Shown in pieces: positions 47,048-58,759 of a stretch of DNA of 64,000 nucleotides. The stretch's first letter is position 1. Every line of letters starts with the position of its first letter. Both the position numbers and the translations under genes were made by a program. The DNA comes from Pisolithus tinctorius (lineage: Eukaryota > Basidiomycota > Agaricomycetes > Boletales > Pisolithaceae), in contig JANFAH010000017.1 of assembly GCA_024663395.1 (NCBI GenBank), positions 806,001 to 870,000 of the forward strand, read 5' to 3'. The notes under the pieces are model-generated. The model saw only the letters and a list, made by a program, of their open reading frames with translations. It ran no database searches and was not told the origin of the DNA.

Positions 47048-48583
47048 TCAGCCTCCAAGACTTTCCTTCATACCCCTCTGCTCACTGTTCATCAAATATC
47101 TTGCCACCCAGTGGTCAGATTCGCTTCGGACTTTGACTGCTGTACTCCACAGCCCAACACTCTCCAACTCCACCCTAAAAGGAAGTCAGGGGTGTTGCCC
47201 GACTTTGACAATGTTGATCAGAAGATGGAAAAGGAGGGTGAAGAGGCAAGCAAGAAATCAACTAAAGCTCATCAACCAACCAAGAGAGCTCTGGGTCTTG
47301 GTCTATAGATAAACTGTAGATGGTGTGAATCAAAAGGATCCCTATATATGGCTACCCATGCTCATTGCAAGTTTCAAACCCTGTGAGATCACTGACATCA
47401 CCTGGAGGGGAAGAATGGCCATGGATTCAGGGGGTAAGGCCACCACTTCCAGGGTGTGGATCCATCCCCCAGTGAGGTCGGCCAACACCACTTTCAGGAC
47501 CAAATGTGCATGTTGGATGACCCACTTTCTGGATTACATGTGACTGAAGGGTCTGGGCTACTACAGGATGTCAGTATAGTAGAATACTTGTAATATAAAC
47601 AGACTTACCCTCAGTAGTGAACAAAACTACTGAGGGAATACTAGTAGCAAATACTACAAGTATGTGCGCTATTTCAGCTTATGTAAGCAGCCAAAACATC
47701 GCACAGTGGTCAAGTACCACAGGGGCACTTTATGTTCCAACATAGAGAGGTGTCAAATGACAGTAGCAATCTAACCATGCACATATAATGATCATTTCAT
47801 CTCTGTATGTTGTAGTATTACAGATTTTCTGTATGTTTTCAACATCTCCTAAAATCTTCGGTCACTTTCCCACACTCTTCAGAACTCATTTTCTTTCCTG
47901 CTCCTCCAATCCTGAATGGATGGACTTGTAATTCTGGATATTGGTAGACCTACTAGAGAAGAGCCATTCCAAGGTATTACATCACAAGTTATCCATACAG
48001 GAGTCCTGTGGTGGCCATATCAGAAAAAACCAAAAAAGCGGTCTAGCATCTAATCCTTCAATTAAATTACCCAACCCCTTCTAATTAGACATTGTACTGT
48101 ATACCCTCAATAGTCCCAATGCATTAGAAAATCCAGAAATGACAAGGATACTAGCCTGTACCCCATACAGTGTGGAGGAGGAGAACTAATTATATCTCTG
48201 CAAGGGCTGGTGCTGATGCCTTGGGATTTTGATACATTGTAGATGTATGTTAAGGCTGCCTGGGGACACAATCCACATGTTCATATGTCAAGAATTGCAA
48301 AAATGCGGACAGAGTTCGCATTTTACCCCTATTTATTTTGGCATCCTTCCAGGGCACTTGACTGAATCAAAATTGCATGTGTATCTATGAAATAACATAC
48401 AAACATTCCATTGGAACTCAGTAGAACATCTCACGAGGCAGGGAGAGTGTGTGGTGAAGCAGAAAAAGCCAGGGGAGAGCAGGGTGTTCAGTCCGCTTTT
48501 TTGATTACATAATCACAAAGAAGTGCAGGTCAGATCTGAGATCTCAGGGCCCACAGATCTCAGATTCATTAACAATGACACTT
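47048..48583. other. Non-coding, AT-rich part of the 8.6-kb segment
   Basis: Includes the inner inverted match to 40.69-40.84 kb at about 47480-47640. No ORF over 75 codons and no RNA gene recognised. Confidence 0.45.
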
Positions 48584-48844
48584 CTTGATTACATAATCAT
48601 TCAGAAGCACAGGTTACTATGTTACTATGATAAATATATATCTTCAGAGGTTGCTGAGAGGCTCTTGAGATGGTTTGGTGAGGCTCTTGAGAGGCTCCCA
48701 AGATGGTTGAGCCACTGAATGCCTGTAACAAGTTGCCACATATTGATTATGCAATCACTCAGAAGCCATGGGATGCCATATTGGAATGATAAATGTGTAT
48801 CTATGGAGGTTGGTGAGAGGCTCTTGAGATGGTTGGGTGAGGGT
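48584..48844. repeat. Two imperfect direct repeats of about 98 bp
   Basis: Copies at about 48584-48690 and 48747-48844 share GATTA(C/T)(A/G)(T/C)AATCA, ATGATAAAT and GAGAGGCTCTTGAGATGGTT in the same order. They lie just inside the right inverted repeat. Confidence 0.65.
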
Positions 48845-49080
48845 CAACAGAGGGATTATCAGTAACACTGTCCATCAGAAGCACAGGGAATAGGGGTAAA
48901 TTACCCTATTTCACTTATGTTGCAGAACCATAATTAGATACATCTGGGAACCACTGCTGGAGGTAGGGTCTGTTAGATACATTGTTGCTGTCCCTCCAAA
49001 AAACTGCTGCCTGAGGTGCAGTGTGGCAAGTCCACCATTTCATAACCATCCTGTTCCATATTGGCCTGATATGGCCCCTA

Positions 49081-49660
49081 GCATCTCCCCATTCACGAAC
49101 TCGAAATCCATCTGTCACGCAACCACACGCTCTGACGCTGCTCACATCTGTGTTCGCCGTGCCTATCCACGATGCAGGGATATCCTGGTACTACGTGCTT
49201 CGAACGTCGGCGAAGCACGTGCATGGATGGAAGCAATCGCACAGGCGGTTGCGAAGATGAGGGAGGGTATCATGGTGGTTGTCAGTGATTTGAGGTGGGT
49301 TCGGACCTGCCATTGTTGGTGTGGGAGATGGGACACATTCCAGGTGCGTGAACACGTCGAGCGAGTGCGGATGTTAGCAATGGGGGCATCAGGCTGACCA
49401 CTAGTAGTTGATCTGCTCAGACTGGATAATATTGGGATTTCAGGGGACATACGAACTTGCCATGAATCAGACTATTATCTCATGTGGGCGCTTTTTGGAC
49501 AGACTTGTTTCCGTATTTGTTTTTTTCGTTCCACTTACTAGCTCATAGTAGGGTAGACGATCGTGCCAGGACTGGCCACTAAGGACAGTTCCATACTAAC
49601 CTGTTGTATATTTCGAGCTTCTAGTGTTTCGGTGTAATAGTCCAAGTATGTACATCCATC
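49081..49660 (+). pseudogene. Duplicate of the 3' end of the intersectin gene (PH domain and downstream)
   Basis: The DNA matches 35641-36150: CATTCACGAACTCGAAAT against CGTTCACGAACTCGAAAT, then TGGTACTACGTGCTTCGAAC against CGTACTACGTGCTCCAAAC, then GAAGCAATCGCACAGGCGG in both. After the coding part, CTTCTAGTGTTTCGGTGTAA matches CTTCTAGTATTTCGGTGTAT at 36126. The reading frame is broken and only the last PH exon is present. It is in the same orientation as the original. Confidence 0.8.
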
Positions 49661-49770
49661 GCCGTACGATGGCTAAGACTCTTTGGAGAGCATTCTTCTA
49701 CGAGGTATAAGGTACGGCTCAACACCGCATCCGCTGAATGTAGTTGTACCATGGCAACGGCGTATTGCAC

Positions 49771-50700
49771 TCATGTGCGACAGCAAGCTTTCTTTACATC
49801 TACACCTTCACCATCCAATGCCTGAACAACACACCGCTGCTCGCGAATGAGTCGGATGAGTGTGGCAATAGCAAGCAGAATGCCCGTGTCAAGTCTCTGT
49901 CCAGGCGCGAGTCGTGTATGTGCAAAGTTTATCAAGGAAAGTGCGAACAGGGCAGAGTCATCCTCAGCCTCGTCTTCATCGTTTTCCTCAAAGCACTCGA
50001 CGACAGGACTCGTTGCGACAACGCCATTCAGAGGGACATGTTTGTCTAGTTCGACGGTGATCTTATCCTCTTCTTCATCTTCTTCGTACAAGGGCACTTC
50101 CTCCTACCGACCGAAGCCAAATTCGTCAGAAGCGGTAGGCTTGTCGTTCAATACAGAGACGCCTTCTAGTGTCCACACAGCCGTTTCTGCACGTACCCAG
50201 TTACCTTCATGTACGATAAGGACACTCCCGCCTACGATGCGTACTTCTACTTCAGTGAGTGCCACGCGGAGACGTTCAAGTTTCTCGAGCAGGCGCATGA
50301 GCAGAACAACCAGGGAATGTGGAGGTAGGTCCGGTTGGATGTTATTGCGCGTAGTCATGAGATCGAGTGGGATCCATACGCGAGGTTGTCGAGGACGATC
50401 GTGGTCGTTGTTCCATCGGTTGGTGTTGCCATCAGTCCCGATAAGGAGTCTATGAGGTGGTTACTAAGCGACAGCACCCCTAGGAATTTCAATCATGACG
50501 CAGCCACGGTTGCAGCGTCGAAGGTAGAATGCCAGTTCTCTAAGGAGGAGGGGCTGGTTTGAAGAGCATGAACGAGCCATCCTCTGTTGCTTTTATACGC
50601 CTTTCTGTCCACCGACCTGTGAAGAGAGCAGTGCTGGGGGTAGAATGATATGGGGTGGATAGGGAGTAATACATGGCGACAATGATCTTGTTGCCGATCA
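49771..50700 (-). pseudogene. Inositol polyphosphate kinase, copy B, deleted and frame-shifted
   Basis: Blocks from 5' to 3' on minus are VGGQKGV and KATEDGSFMLFKPA (about 50640-50570, N-terminal IPK motif), RELAFYLRR, TTTTIVLDNLAYGSHS (about 50410-50370), LEKLERLRVALTEVEVRIVG with SVLIVHEGN (50300-50190), and SLINFAHTRLAPGQ with LLAIATLIRLIREQ (about 49940-49830). The catalytic P-x-x-x-D-x-K-x-G region and the GFQVY-to-KPEDLP region, both present in copy A fragments, are missing here. Several frame changes occur. IPK enzymes phosphorylate inositol phosphates; neither copy could do so. Confidence 0.65.
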
Positions 50701-51962
50701 TACCGTGTCTGCTGACATCGTTAGTGGAAGAGAATGAAATCAGATAGCAAGACACCATAAGAAGGCCAAATATCATTCATTACCAAAATTGCAGAACAAC
50801 TGCTGTTATTTTTTGTGGTCTGTGGTTATACAGCAGCAAACCCCTTTCATACCACAACGTTACTGCCGTCCTTAGTTAGGTGCATTCATTACGGCGTAGA
50901 ATGGACCAAGGGGAAGCCGAGTACAGACGTGGCGGATGCCCGATGACATGGACAGTCCGAGTGACCGTTAATAATCTCATTTGTTGTGGTGCCGAAGCTG
51001 ATGCAAAGGAACGGAAGGTACCTCAGCTAAGTTCGAAGGATGATTGAGACGGTTGCACGATGCGTGAAGATGAAGAGTGGAAAGGCAAGTATCTTGGACA
51101 AGGGGCTGGGGAAGGAGCAACACAGGGCACTGAAGGATACAACCGAAGCTGTAGAGAAATTGCGGGTAAGCACGACAGATGACTGACGAGTGACTGATGT
51201 ACTAGGGGGCTCCTAAAGGTTTATGCGGGTTGGCAGAGTAATGCTCTTCCGATCACCGGCCGTGGAACACGGAGGCAGTAGGCGAAGGCTGTGAGTATTC
51301 GGACGTAGAACAAATGGTGTGATAATCCTCTATGGTTGCGTGCGTTGGCGAAGAAATAGCCAACCTAACGGTGAAAACAGGCTAAGATACAAGGTAAGGT
51401 TGACGACAGGGTGCATACCTGAGAACAGGAAGTTGACGCTAGGGAAAGCAGACGACGCGTGAGAGCGCTATAATGTGAAATAGAAGACGACGGGGACTAG
51501 ACCGATCGATCGATCGATCGCTGCCAGTGACTGGACGATTTCCTCACAGACGGTCATCTGTACGCGCAACGCAACGGTCGGCCAGGAAGCTGTTTCATTG
51601 GGACTGGTGATGTCGTCAGGCTCACTTGTGTAGCGCAACAAGCTCGCGATTCCGCACACCACCCGCTATGTGATGCTTCTCGGCAAGTAGGTACGAAGCA
51701 GCGGTGTTCGGGACTGGTGTGATACGGCAGCGCAGAGGGAGAGCAAGAAAATCCAATGCTGACCACACAATTTCGGTGCTGCATCGTCAGGTCAGTTGCT
51801 GTTCTACGATACAAGTCGAATGGGCGCTGGCACGTGTCTGCTGTGCCAGTTGGCGCTCACGAGCGCGCCCAAAACACTCCTCTTTCCCTCCTGACTTGAC
51901 GCTCGCAACGTCAACTCAAACTCACAAACCTCACACGGAATACACCCCCGATTGTTACATCA
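50701..51962. other. Intergenic region upstream of the NACHT-WD40 gene
   Basis: No gene recognised. CpG content is normal here. The promoter of the downstream gene is presumably within the last few hundred bases, without an identifiable core element. Confidence 0.4.
51503..51520. repeat. (CGAT)n microsatellite
   Basis: Four and a half tandem CGAT units, with every GATC palindromic. Confidence 0.9.
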
Positions 51963-54900
51963 ATGGACAGTGATCAGTTGAAGAGGCGTCGCTCCAGCTC
52001 TGCCAACCCATCCAGTTCTTTTCCTCCTTCGGTATGTCGTCTGATCTTTTCCAGCGATGGTATGTGTCAAAATACTAATTTCCTCGCAATGACCGGCAAG
52101 AAGTCAAAGAGACCTCGCACCAGCCTTGCAAATCCATCCAACCTCGACGCTCCTTCGGTATGCAGATCACTCCTTTCTGGTGATGGTATATGTCAATTGG
52201 CCAAAAATCAGTCGCAGGGATCTTCTCAGGCTATTGCTCATTTATCCTCTGATATTCAAGCGTTGGGCAGTGCCTCTCAGGGGCCAATGTGTGTTTTTGC
52301 TCATCCATCAGCGCCAAGTTCCCCAAGTCCCACCACGGGAGGGAGTACTGACATCCATGTTGATCGGGCGATTTACAAACACAGAGGACAATTTCAGGTC
52401 GCTCCGAACTACAATGTATGTAATCTATGCTGTCTCAGTCTTTCGACAACTCTAAGGAAGCTCGCTGGACAGACTCAGAGGTCGACGGATCAACCAAATT
52501 TTGGCAATATGGATTCCATGTCGCCGACATTCCTCGGCATGGTTCCCGTGATGGATATGGGCGTAGGGGGTGTCGACCCTGCGACTAGTGCGAATACCGC
52601 ACTCGCCGAGACCCAAAGCTTCCCCGATACATATCTAAAACCGTTCAAAGATTTCAATCAAGCCGTTACTACCCTTACTAAGGTAGGCATATATTGTCCT
52701 GCATCCATCCTGTGACTGCATGCCTGTGCTAGATCCATCCATACGCCCGTATGGCGCTGGGAATGTTAGTAGCCATTTCTCAGGTACGCTCTTACTCCTG
52801 TATGCATTCCTCATCTTATGTAGTTGTACGTAGATGTTCGTGGTTCAACAGACCCGAGATGAGCGGGTCTCCCGCCTCCTGGATACAGTCAGAAAGGTTT
52901 ACGAATTCCTCACGGAAGAAACTACCCTTAAGGAAATTTCGGGCAAGCTGGAAACCTTCGCGAAGATCGCACTCATGACAAGCGGTGCGGTGCAGTTCAT
53001 CAAGAATTATTCCGCGACCGTGGACTTCTGTATGTCAATCACACTGGTCTCCGCCTGAGCTAATGTAACGTGGTATCAGGGAAGAGATCAGGGAAGCACG
53101 TAGAATATGAGGCGCGCGACTTTTCTACTGCCTACACCGAGGTGCTAGAGGGCTTGATGCAACAATACCGGCGCCACGAGGACCGGGGCGTCCAGGTCGA
53201 TGCATTCCGCGTACTCGAAGACCTGGACTTGGATGGTTTCGCCCATGCCCGAGTCATGGGTGTCGATTGGACCAAGAGATGCCTCGATGGCACCAGGACG
53301 GAGATCCTCACGGACATTGTTAACTGGATCTATGATACCGATGAAAATGTGCCACGCATCCTCTGGCTCCATGGGCAAGCTGGAAGAGGGAAATCTGCCA
53401 TTGCGCATACGATCGGTCTGTGGTTTAAGAATGTTGGAGGGATCGGCTCTTGTTTTTGCTTTGCTCGTGACCGTCAGGCCGAGCACCTCGAAGAACAGTT
53501 AATCAGGACAGTTTCATGGGATCTCGCAGAACATGATCCTGCCTTCCGGCGAGCCTTGGCGGATGCAGTTGCGAAGGATGATGTTCTGAAGACTACCTCT
53601 GACATCGTGCTTCAGTGGAAGCGACTCATTTCGGAACCATTGCATCAGATCTCGGGTCATACCGTTGGGAATGTGCTCATCGTCGTCGACGCATTGGACG
53701 AAATTGGGACGGAACCATCGCGGAGGCACCTGCTGTCTGTGCTTGCGTCAGCCCAAACTGCTGAACTGCCTTGCAACGTCCGCATTCTCGTAACGTCCCG
53801 CACATTGCCTGATATCGAGCATGCCCTCAATGCTGCTCAGCATGTGAGGTCGACCTCGTTGGACGACGTCTCTACAGGGTTATCGGAACGTGACGTCCGA
53901 TTGTTCATTATGAAAAAAATGGGACATCTTCGGGGCATTGGGTCTGCAGAAGTTCATGGGATTTCCCAGAAGGCGGAAGGTCTATTTGAATGGGCTCGTC
54001 TGGCATGTGAATTCGTGAACGCGAGTGCCGTCAAGAACGGAGCAGTCAAGGAATGCGTCGACAAAGTCATGCATATTCGTTCAGGAGGTGGATTGCTGGA
54101 CGCCATGTACCAAGTGATTCTTGAAGACAGTATCCCCAAGGATGGGGCCATGCTGACACGGTTCCGTTCCGTGATGCAGCAGGTCATGTCGGCCCACGAA
54201 CCTCTGCACTTGAATACTCTGAACAAGATGCGCAGTCACTTCCCTAACAACGAGGATCATTATGATGTAATTGCGGTTCTTCAGTCGATGACGCCGCTAT
54301 TCGGTGGCATTACAGATAGGTCTTCTCCTGTCCGACCACTGCATGCATCGTTCTATGACTTCCTGATGGATCGTTCACGGAGCGGTGTCTATTTCATTGA
54401 CACATCTGACGGAAAAAGCATGGCCTTTGCCACATTGCAGATTCTCCGTGATGACCTTCGATTCAACATTTGTGGATTGGAAAGCTCATACCTGGCCAAT
54501 GCTGAAGTTCCTGATCTGTCGAAGAGAATCAAGGAGAACATCCCACACCATCTCTCCTACTCCAGTCGATTCTGGACCCAGCATTTGGAGAAGACAGCAT
54601 TTGACTTGGCACTTGGGGTGCTGGTGAAGGCTATTGTGGGAGGTGAAAAAATTCTGTTCTGGCTGGAGATACTAAGCCTTCTGGGGATGGTTGGAAAGGG
54701 GGTGGATGCTCTTGGTGCTGTTGTAACATGGCTACAGGTGAGTACCCAATGTTTGGTATTTGATGACATCTGACACAATGATGAAGGGACAAGATGGCTT
54801 CAAAGATATATTGGGATTGGTAGTAGATGGAATCAAGTTGATCCAGAATTTTGGCAGTGTGATGGTGCACAGCACTCCACACCTGTATGCTTCTGCACTG

Positions 54901-57211
54901 CCATTTATTCCTTCCAATGCATTGCTATCAATAATGCTCTTGCCAAAATTCCCAAGGCTAGCTAGAGTTGCTGTAGGAGGATTGAAAGGGTGGCCAGTTG
55001 AACAGCATGTACTGCATGGGCATACTTCTTTTGTCAATTCAGTTGCATTCTCCCCTGATGGGAAGAGGATTGTCTCTGGCTCTTGGGATGAGACTGTGAG
55101 GGTGTGGGATGTTGAGGGAGGTGTACAGATTGGCAGCCCTCTTGAGGGCCATACTTCTTATGTCAATTCAGTTGCATTCTCCCCTGATGGGAAGAAGATT
55201 GTCTCAGGCTCAAGGGACAAGACTGTGAGGTTCTGGGATGTTGAAGGAGGTGTGCAGATTGGCAGCCCTCTCAAGGGTCATACTTCTGCAGTCAATTCAG
55301 TTGCATTCTCCCCTGATGGGAAGAGGATTGTCTCAGGCTCAAGGGACAAGACTGTGAGGGTCTGGGATGTTGAGGGAGGTGTGCAGATTGGCTGCCCTCT
55401 TGAGGGCCATACAGATGGAGTCAATTCAGTTGCATTTTCCCCAGATGGGAAGAGGGTTGTCTCAGGCTCTTGGGACAAGACTGTGAGGGTGTGGGATATT
55501 GAGGGAGGTGTGCAGGTTGGCAGCCCTCTTGTGGGCCATACTTCTGCAGTCAATTCAGTTGCATTCTCTGCAGATGGGAGGAGGATTGTTTCAGGCTCTT
55601 GGGACAAGACTGTGAGGGTGTGGGATGTTGAGGGAGGTGTGCAGATGGGCAGCCCTCTTGAGGGCCATAATTCTGGAGTTAATTCAGTTGTGTTCTCCCT
55701 GGATGGGAAGAGGATTGTCTCAGGCTCAGAGGACATCACTGTGAGGGTGTGGGATGTTGAGGGAGGTGTGCAGATTGGCAGCCCTCTTGAGGGCCATGCA
55801 GATGGAGTCACTTCAGTTGCATTCTCCCCTGATGGGAAGAAGATTGTCTCAGGTGCTTGGGACAAGACTGTGAGGTTCTGGGACATTGAGGGAGATGTGC
55901 AGATTGACAGCTCTCTTGAAGGGCATACAGATGGAGTCTTATCAGTTGCATTCTCCCCTGATGCGAAGAGGATTGTTTCAGGCTCAAGGGACAAGACTGT
56001 GAGGGTGTGGGATGCTGAGGGAGGTATGCAGATTGGCAGCACTCTTGAGGGCCATACAGATGGAGTCAATTCAGTTGTGTTCTCCCCTGATGGGAAGAAG
56101 ATTGTCTCAGGCTCAAGGGACAAGACTGTGAGGGTGTGGGATGTTGAGGGAGATAGGCAGATGGGCAGCCTGCTTCAGGGCCATACAGATGGAGTCTTAT
56201 CAGTTGCATTCTCCCCTAATGGGAAGAAGATTGTCTCAGGCTCAAGGGACAACACTGTGAGGGTGTGGGATATTGAGGGAGGCATGCAGATTGGCCAACC
56301 TCTTGAGGGTCATACTTCCTTTGTCAATTCAGTTGCATTCTCCCCTGATGGGAACAAGATTGTCTCAGGGTCAAGGGACAGGACTGTGAGGGTGTGGGAT
56401 ATTGAAGGAGGTGTGCAGATGGGCAGTCCTTTTGTGGGCCATACTTCTGGTGTCAATTCAGTTGCATTCTCCCCTGATGGGAAGAGGATTGTCTCAGGCT
56501 CCTGGGACAAAACCATGAGGTTCTGGGATGTTGAGGGAGGTGTGCAGATTGGCAGCCCTCTTGGGGGCCATACAGATGGAGTCCTTTCAGTTGCATTCTC
56601 CCCTGATGGGAAGAGGATTGTCTCAGGCTCAAGAGACAAGACTGTGAGAATCTGGGATGCTGAGGGAGGTGTGGGGATTCACAGCTCTCTTAGGGGCCAT
56701 ACAGATGCAGTCAATTCAGTTGCATTCTCCCCTGATGGGAAGAGGGTTGTCTCAGGCTCTTGGGACAACACTATGAGGGTCTGGGAGAATAAGATGTTGA
56801 CACTGGCTGCATCCCATCCCTCCAGCATACTTCATTCATTGCCTCCTGCAGATGGTATGTGGCTTCATCTTCTATCTATTCTTATTTCACTCAACCAGCT
56901 TTGCAGGTGTCAGGGGATATTCCATTTGCTTTTCATTTGACCCCTCACATGCACTGCTCAATAGTAATCTGCTTGTTGATGAGTCCATGCAATGGAAGGC
57001 TATGCTGGTCCAAGCAGTCAAGTTACATGGTGATGGCTGGATCAGAGGCCCAAATGGACAACTACTACTTTGGATTCCCCCCACACTTAGGAGTCCATTT
57101 TACTCAATGTGGACCACAGCAGTCATTCCTAGAGGTTGCTGCATAGAGTTGGACCTGAGTCAGATGGTCCATGACAAAGAATGGTACAAATGTTTCCCAG
57201 TCACACTGTGA
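51963..57211 (+). CDS. STAND NTPase: NACHT domain with 14 WD40 repeats
   Basis: Spliced gene starting MDSDQLKRRRSSSANPSSS. The N-terminal part is Ser/Pro rich with two tandem similar segments, then a helical region (DTVRKVYEFLTEETTLKEIS, about 52.86-53.03 kb). The main exon 53.07-54.74 kb carries NACHT: Walker A GQAGRGKSAIAHT (about 53375) and Walker B VLIVVDALDEIG (about 53680), then RILVTSRTLPDIE and HASFYDFLMD, as in HET-E/NWD proteins. After an intron ending near 54790 come 14 WD repeats of 43 residues (55015-56790). A last exon (about 56907-57211) holds LLWIPPTLRSP and LDLSQMVHDKEW, the usual end of Agaricomycete NACHT-WD proteins. Such STAND proteins act as fungal NLRs in non-self recognition; ligand and effector are not known here. 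The frame is intact as far as I can follow it. The WD part is almost free of CpG while the NACHT part is not. Confidence 0.87.
55015..56790 (+). repeat. 14 tandem 129-bp WD40-coding units
   Basis: Each unit codes for GHT-x-x-VNSVAFSPDGK and IVSGS-x-D-x-TVR-x-WD. Variation is concentrated at the two residues after GHT (SF, SY, SA, DG, SG, DA), at the residue after SGS (W, R, E), two residues later (E, K, I, N, R) and before WD (V, F, I). Fourteen units equal two seven-bladed propellers. Confidence 0.92.
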
Positions 57212-58759
57212 ATCATAGCTCAGATTGTATTATGATGTTGGGTATTCCTGCTGTTGTACTGCTATGTATTAGCTCATATACTATTTTTTTCCAACCATCA
57301 ATTTACCCTGCTAATTGCACCATGTCCTCTGATATCACATGCCACTTTCAATCACACCTAATGACATGCTAACTGGTGAGAAGTACATGTTGCATCCAAG
57401 CACATTCATAATAATTCACCAGGAGGATCTCTTAGCTACTAACTATGCCACTGGGCACCTCACTACCTACAGTGATTCTTTCCAGAAAGCTGTTGCATGC
57501 TGTCAAAGTCTCTTGCATCCTATGACCCTTACCCAGGTAATGTCATTACACCACTCCAGCACCTCATCCTCTACAGCTCTTTTTTCATTTCCTGTGTGAT
57601 TTCCTCTTGATTTTGGTACATTCTTTGGCATGCAGGGCATTGTGAATGGGAAGGGGTGTGGTATGGTTGTTGTTCTTGATGTCATTAATGTAGCCATAGC
57701 AGTTGCAGTTTTGGCAAAGGTCAACAGCCTTGCCATAGGCAGTTGCTGGGAATCACTACTTGCACTAGTCCTGATCCCATATGATGATGCCAATGAAGAT
57801 GGCTGAGGACACACTATTTATTGATATTGCCCCCATGATTCTCCATGATCTAACTTGGGCTAATGTCAGCTTCTTGAGTCTGTCATCCCCTCACTTTCTA
57901 CCATAGTCTTTCTCACTTCCTTTTGTCTGCTCACATCTTGTCTTATTTTATCATAGTTGTCACATCCAATCTTGGCACAAGGTTCTACTCCCTTCTGAAT
58001 CTCTCTTTTACTTATGTGCTATTTCCTTATGCTTCCCCTTGATGCCACTGGAAATGTCATGACCCCTGCTTTGGCTACATATACTTCACATGTGTAGAAA
58101 CATTTCTATAGTATAAAGGATTGTAATACCTTGCCCAGAGACCTCATTTCCATTTTCTTTTGGGTTTTTCTATGTCACTATGTGACCAAGTGAGGCATGA
58201 GCAATGTCACTGAGTTTAGTCTTTGGATGACCATAGGTAAGAGGCTTCCCTTCCCTTTTCCTGTTCCCCCATCTCCTTGCTCATGCACATCCTGCTCATC
58301 TCTCCCCATCATCACAAGACCTGACCACTTTCTACTCACTTCAACCAACTCATACATAAGACACCCCTTCACACTCATACCATTTTTCAGAATGGCAGAC
58401 CCCCACATTAGATAGCACTCAAACTGCACTGTTCTGGCTTTCAACATGATATGGGAAACCTTAATGACCTGTCTTACTGTATGTGACACCTCCCTCCAGT
58501 GCTCATCCACCCAAATCTGTCCCCTCATCATTGACTGTACGAAGTTCCCAGCAGAGTTGCTGCCTGCAAAGTGCAGTGTGCCCCATGCACCTATCATTGG
58601 CACCTGATCTCTCCACAACCTCCCCACCAATCCATAGTGGCATGCTCAATGACTCTTCTGTCACCCAAAGCAACCCACAAACTGTTCCCTCTCAGCACCC
58701 CATTGACACAAATTGCAACCATGCCTCCAATGCCCATCCAGGGGAAGACTCATGGCTTG
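57212..58759. other. CpG-poor spacer, no gene recognised
   Basis: Only short ORFs with low-complexity Ser/Thr/Pro-rich translations, on both strands. Confidence 0.45.

Larger units (their letters stand above)
40455..49011. mobile_element. 8.6-kb segment bounded by inverted repeats, candidate DNA element
   Basis: The left end (40455-40569) and the reverse complement of the right end (48926-49011) match over their whole length, apart from a 29-bp stretch present only on the left. Both begin GGCAGCAGTTTTTTGGAGGG. A second inverted match lies further in (about 40690-40840 against 47480-47640, sharing GTGGGTCATCCAACATG). No transposase is recognised. Inside are two minisatellites, the H3-tail-mimic gene and a possible LTR. 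The flanks show no obvious target-site duplication. It could also be the product of two inverted copies of one short element rather than a single transposon. Confidence 0.55.

Noticed and set aside
40455..49011. Helitron or known DDE transposon assignment for the 8.6-kb segment
   Set aside because: No Rep/helicase or DDE transposase sequence and no clear target-site duplication are visible.
55278..56639. Long minus-strand ORFs opposite the WD40 repeats (281 and 109 codons)
   Set aside because: They are antisense shadows of the 129-bp repeats, kept open by repeat periodicity.
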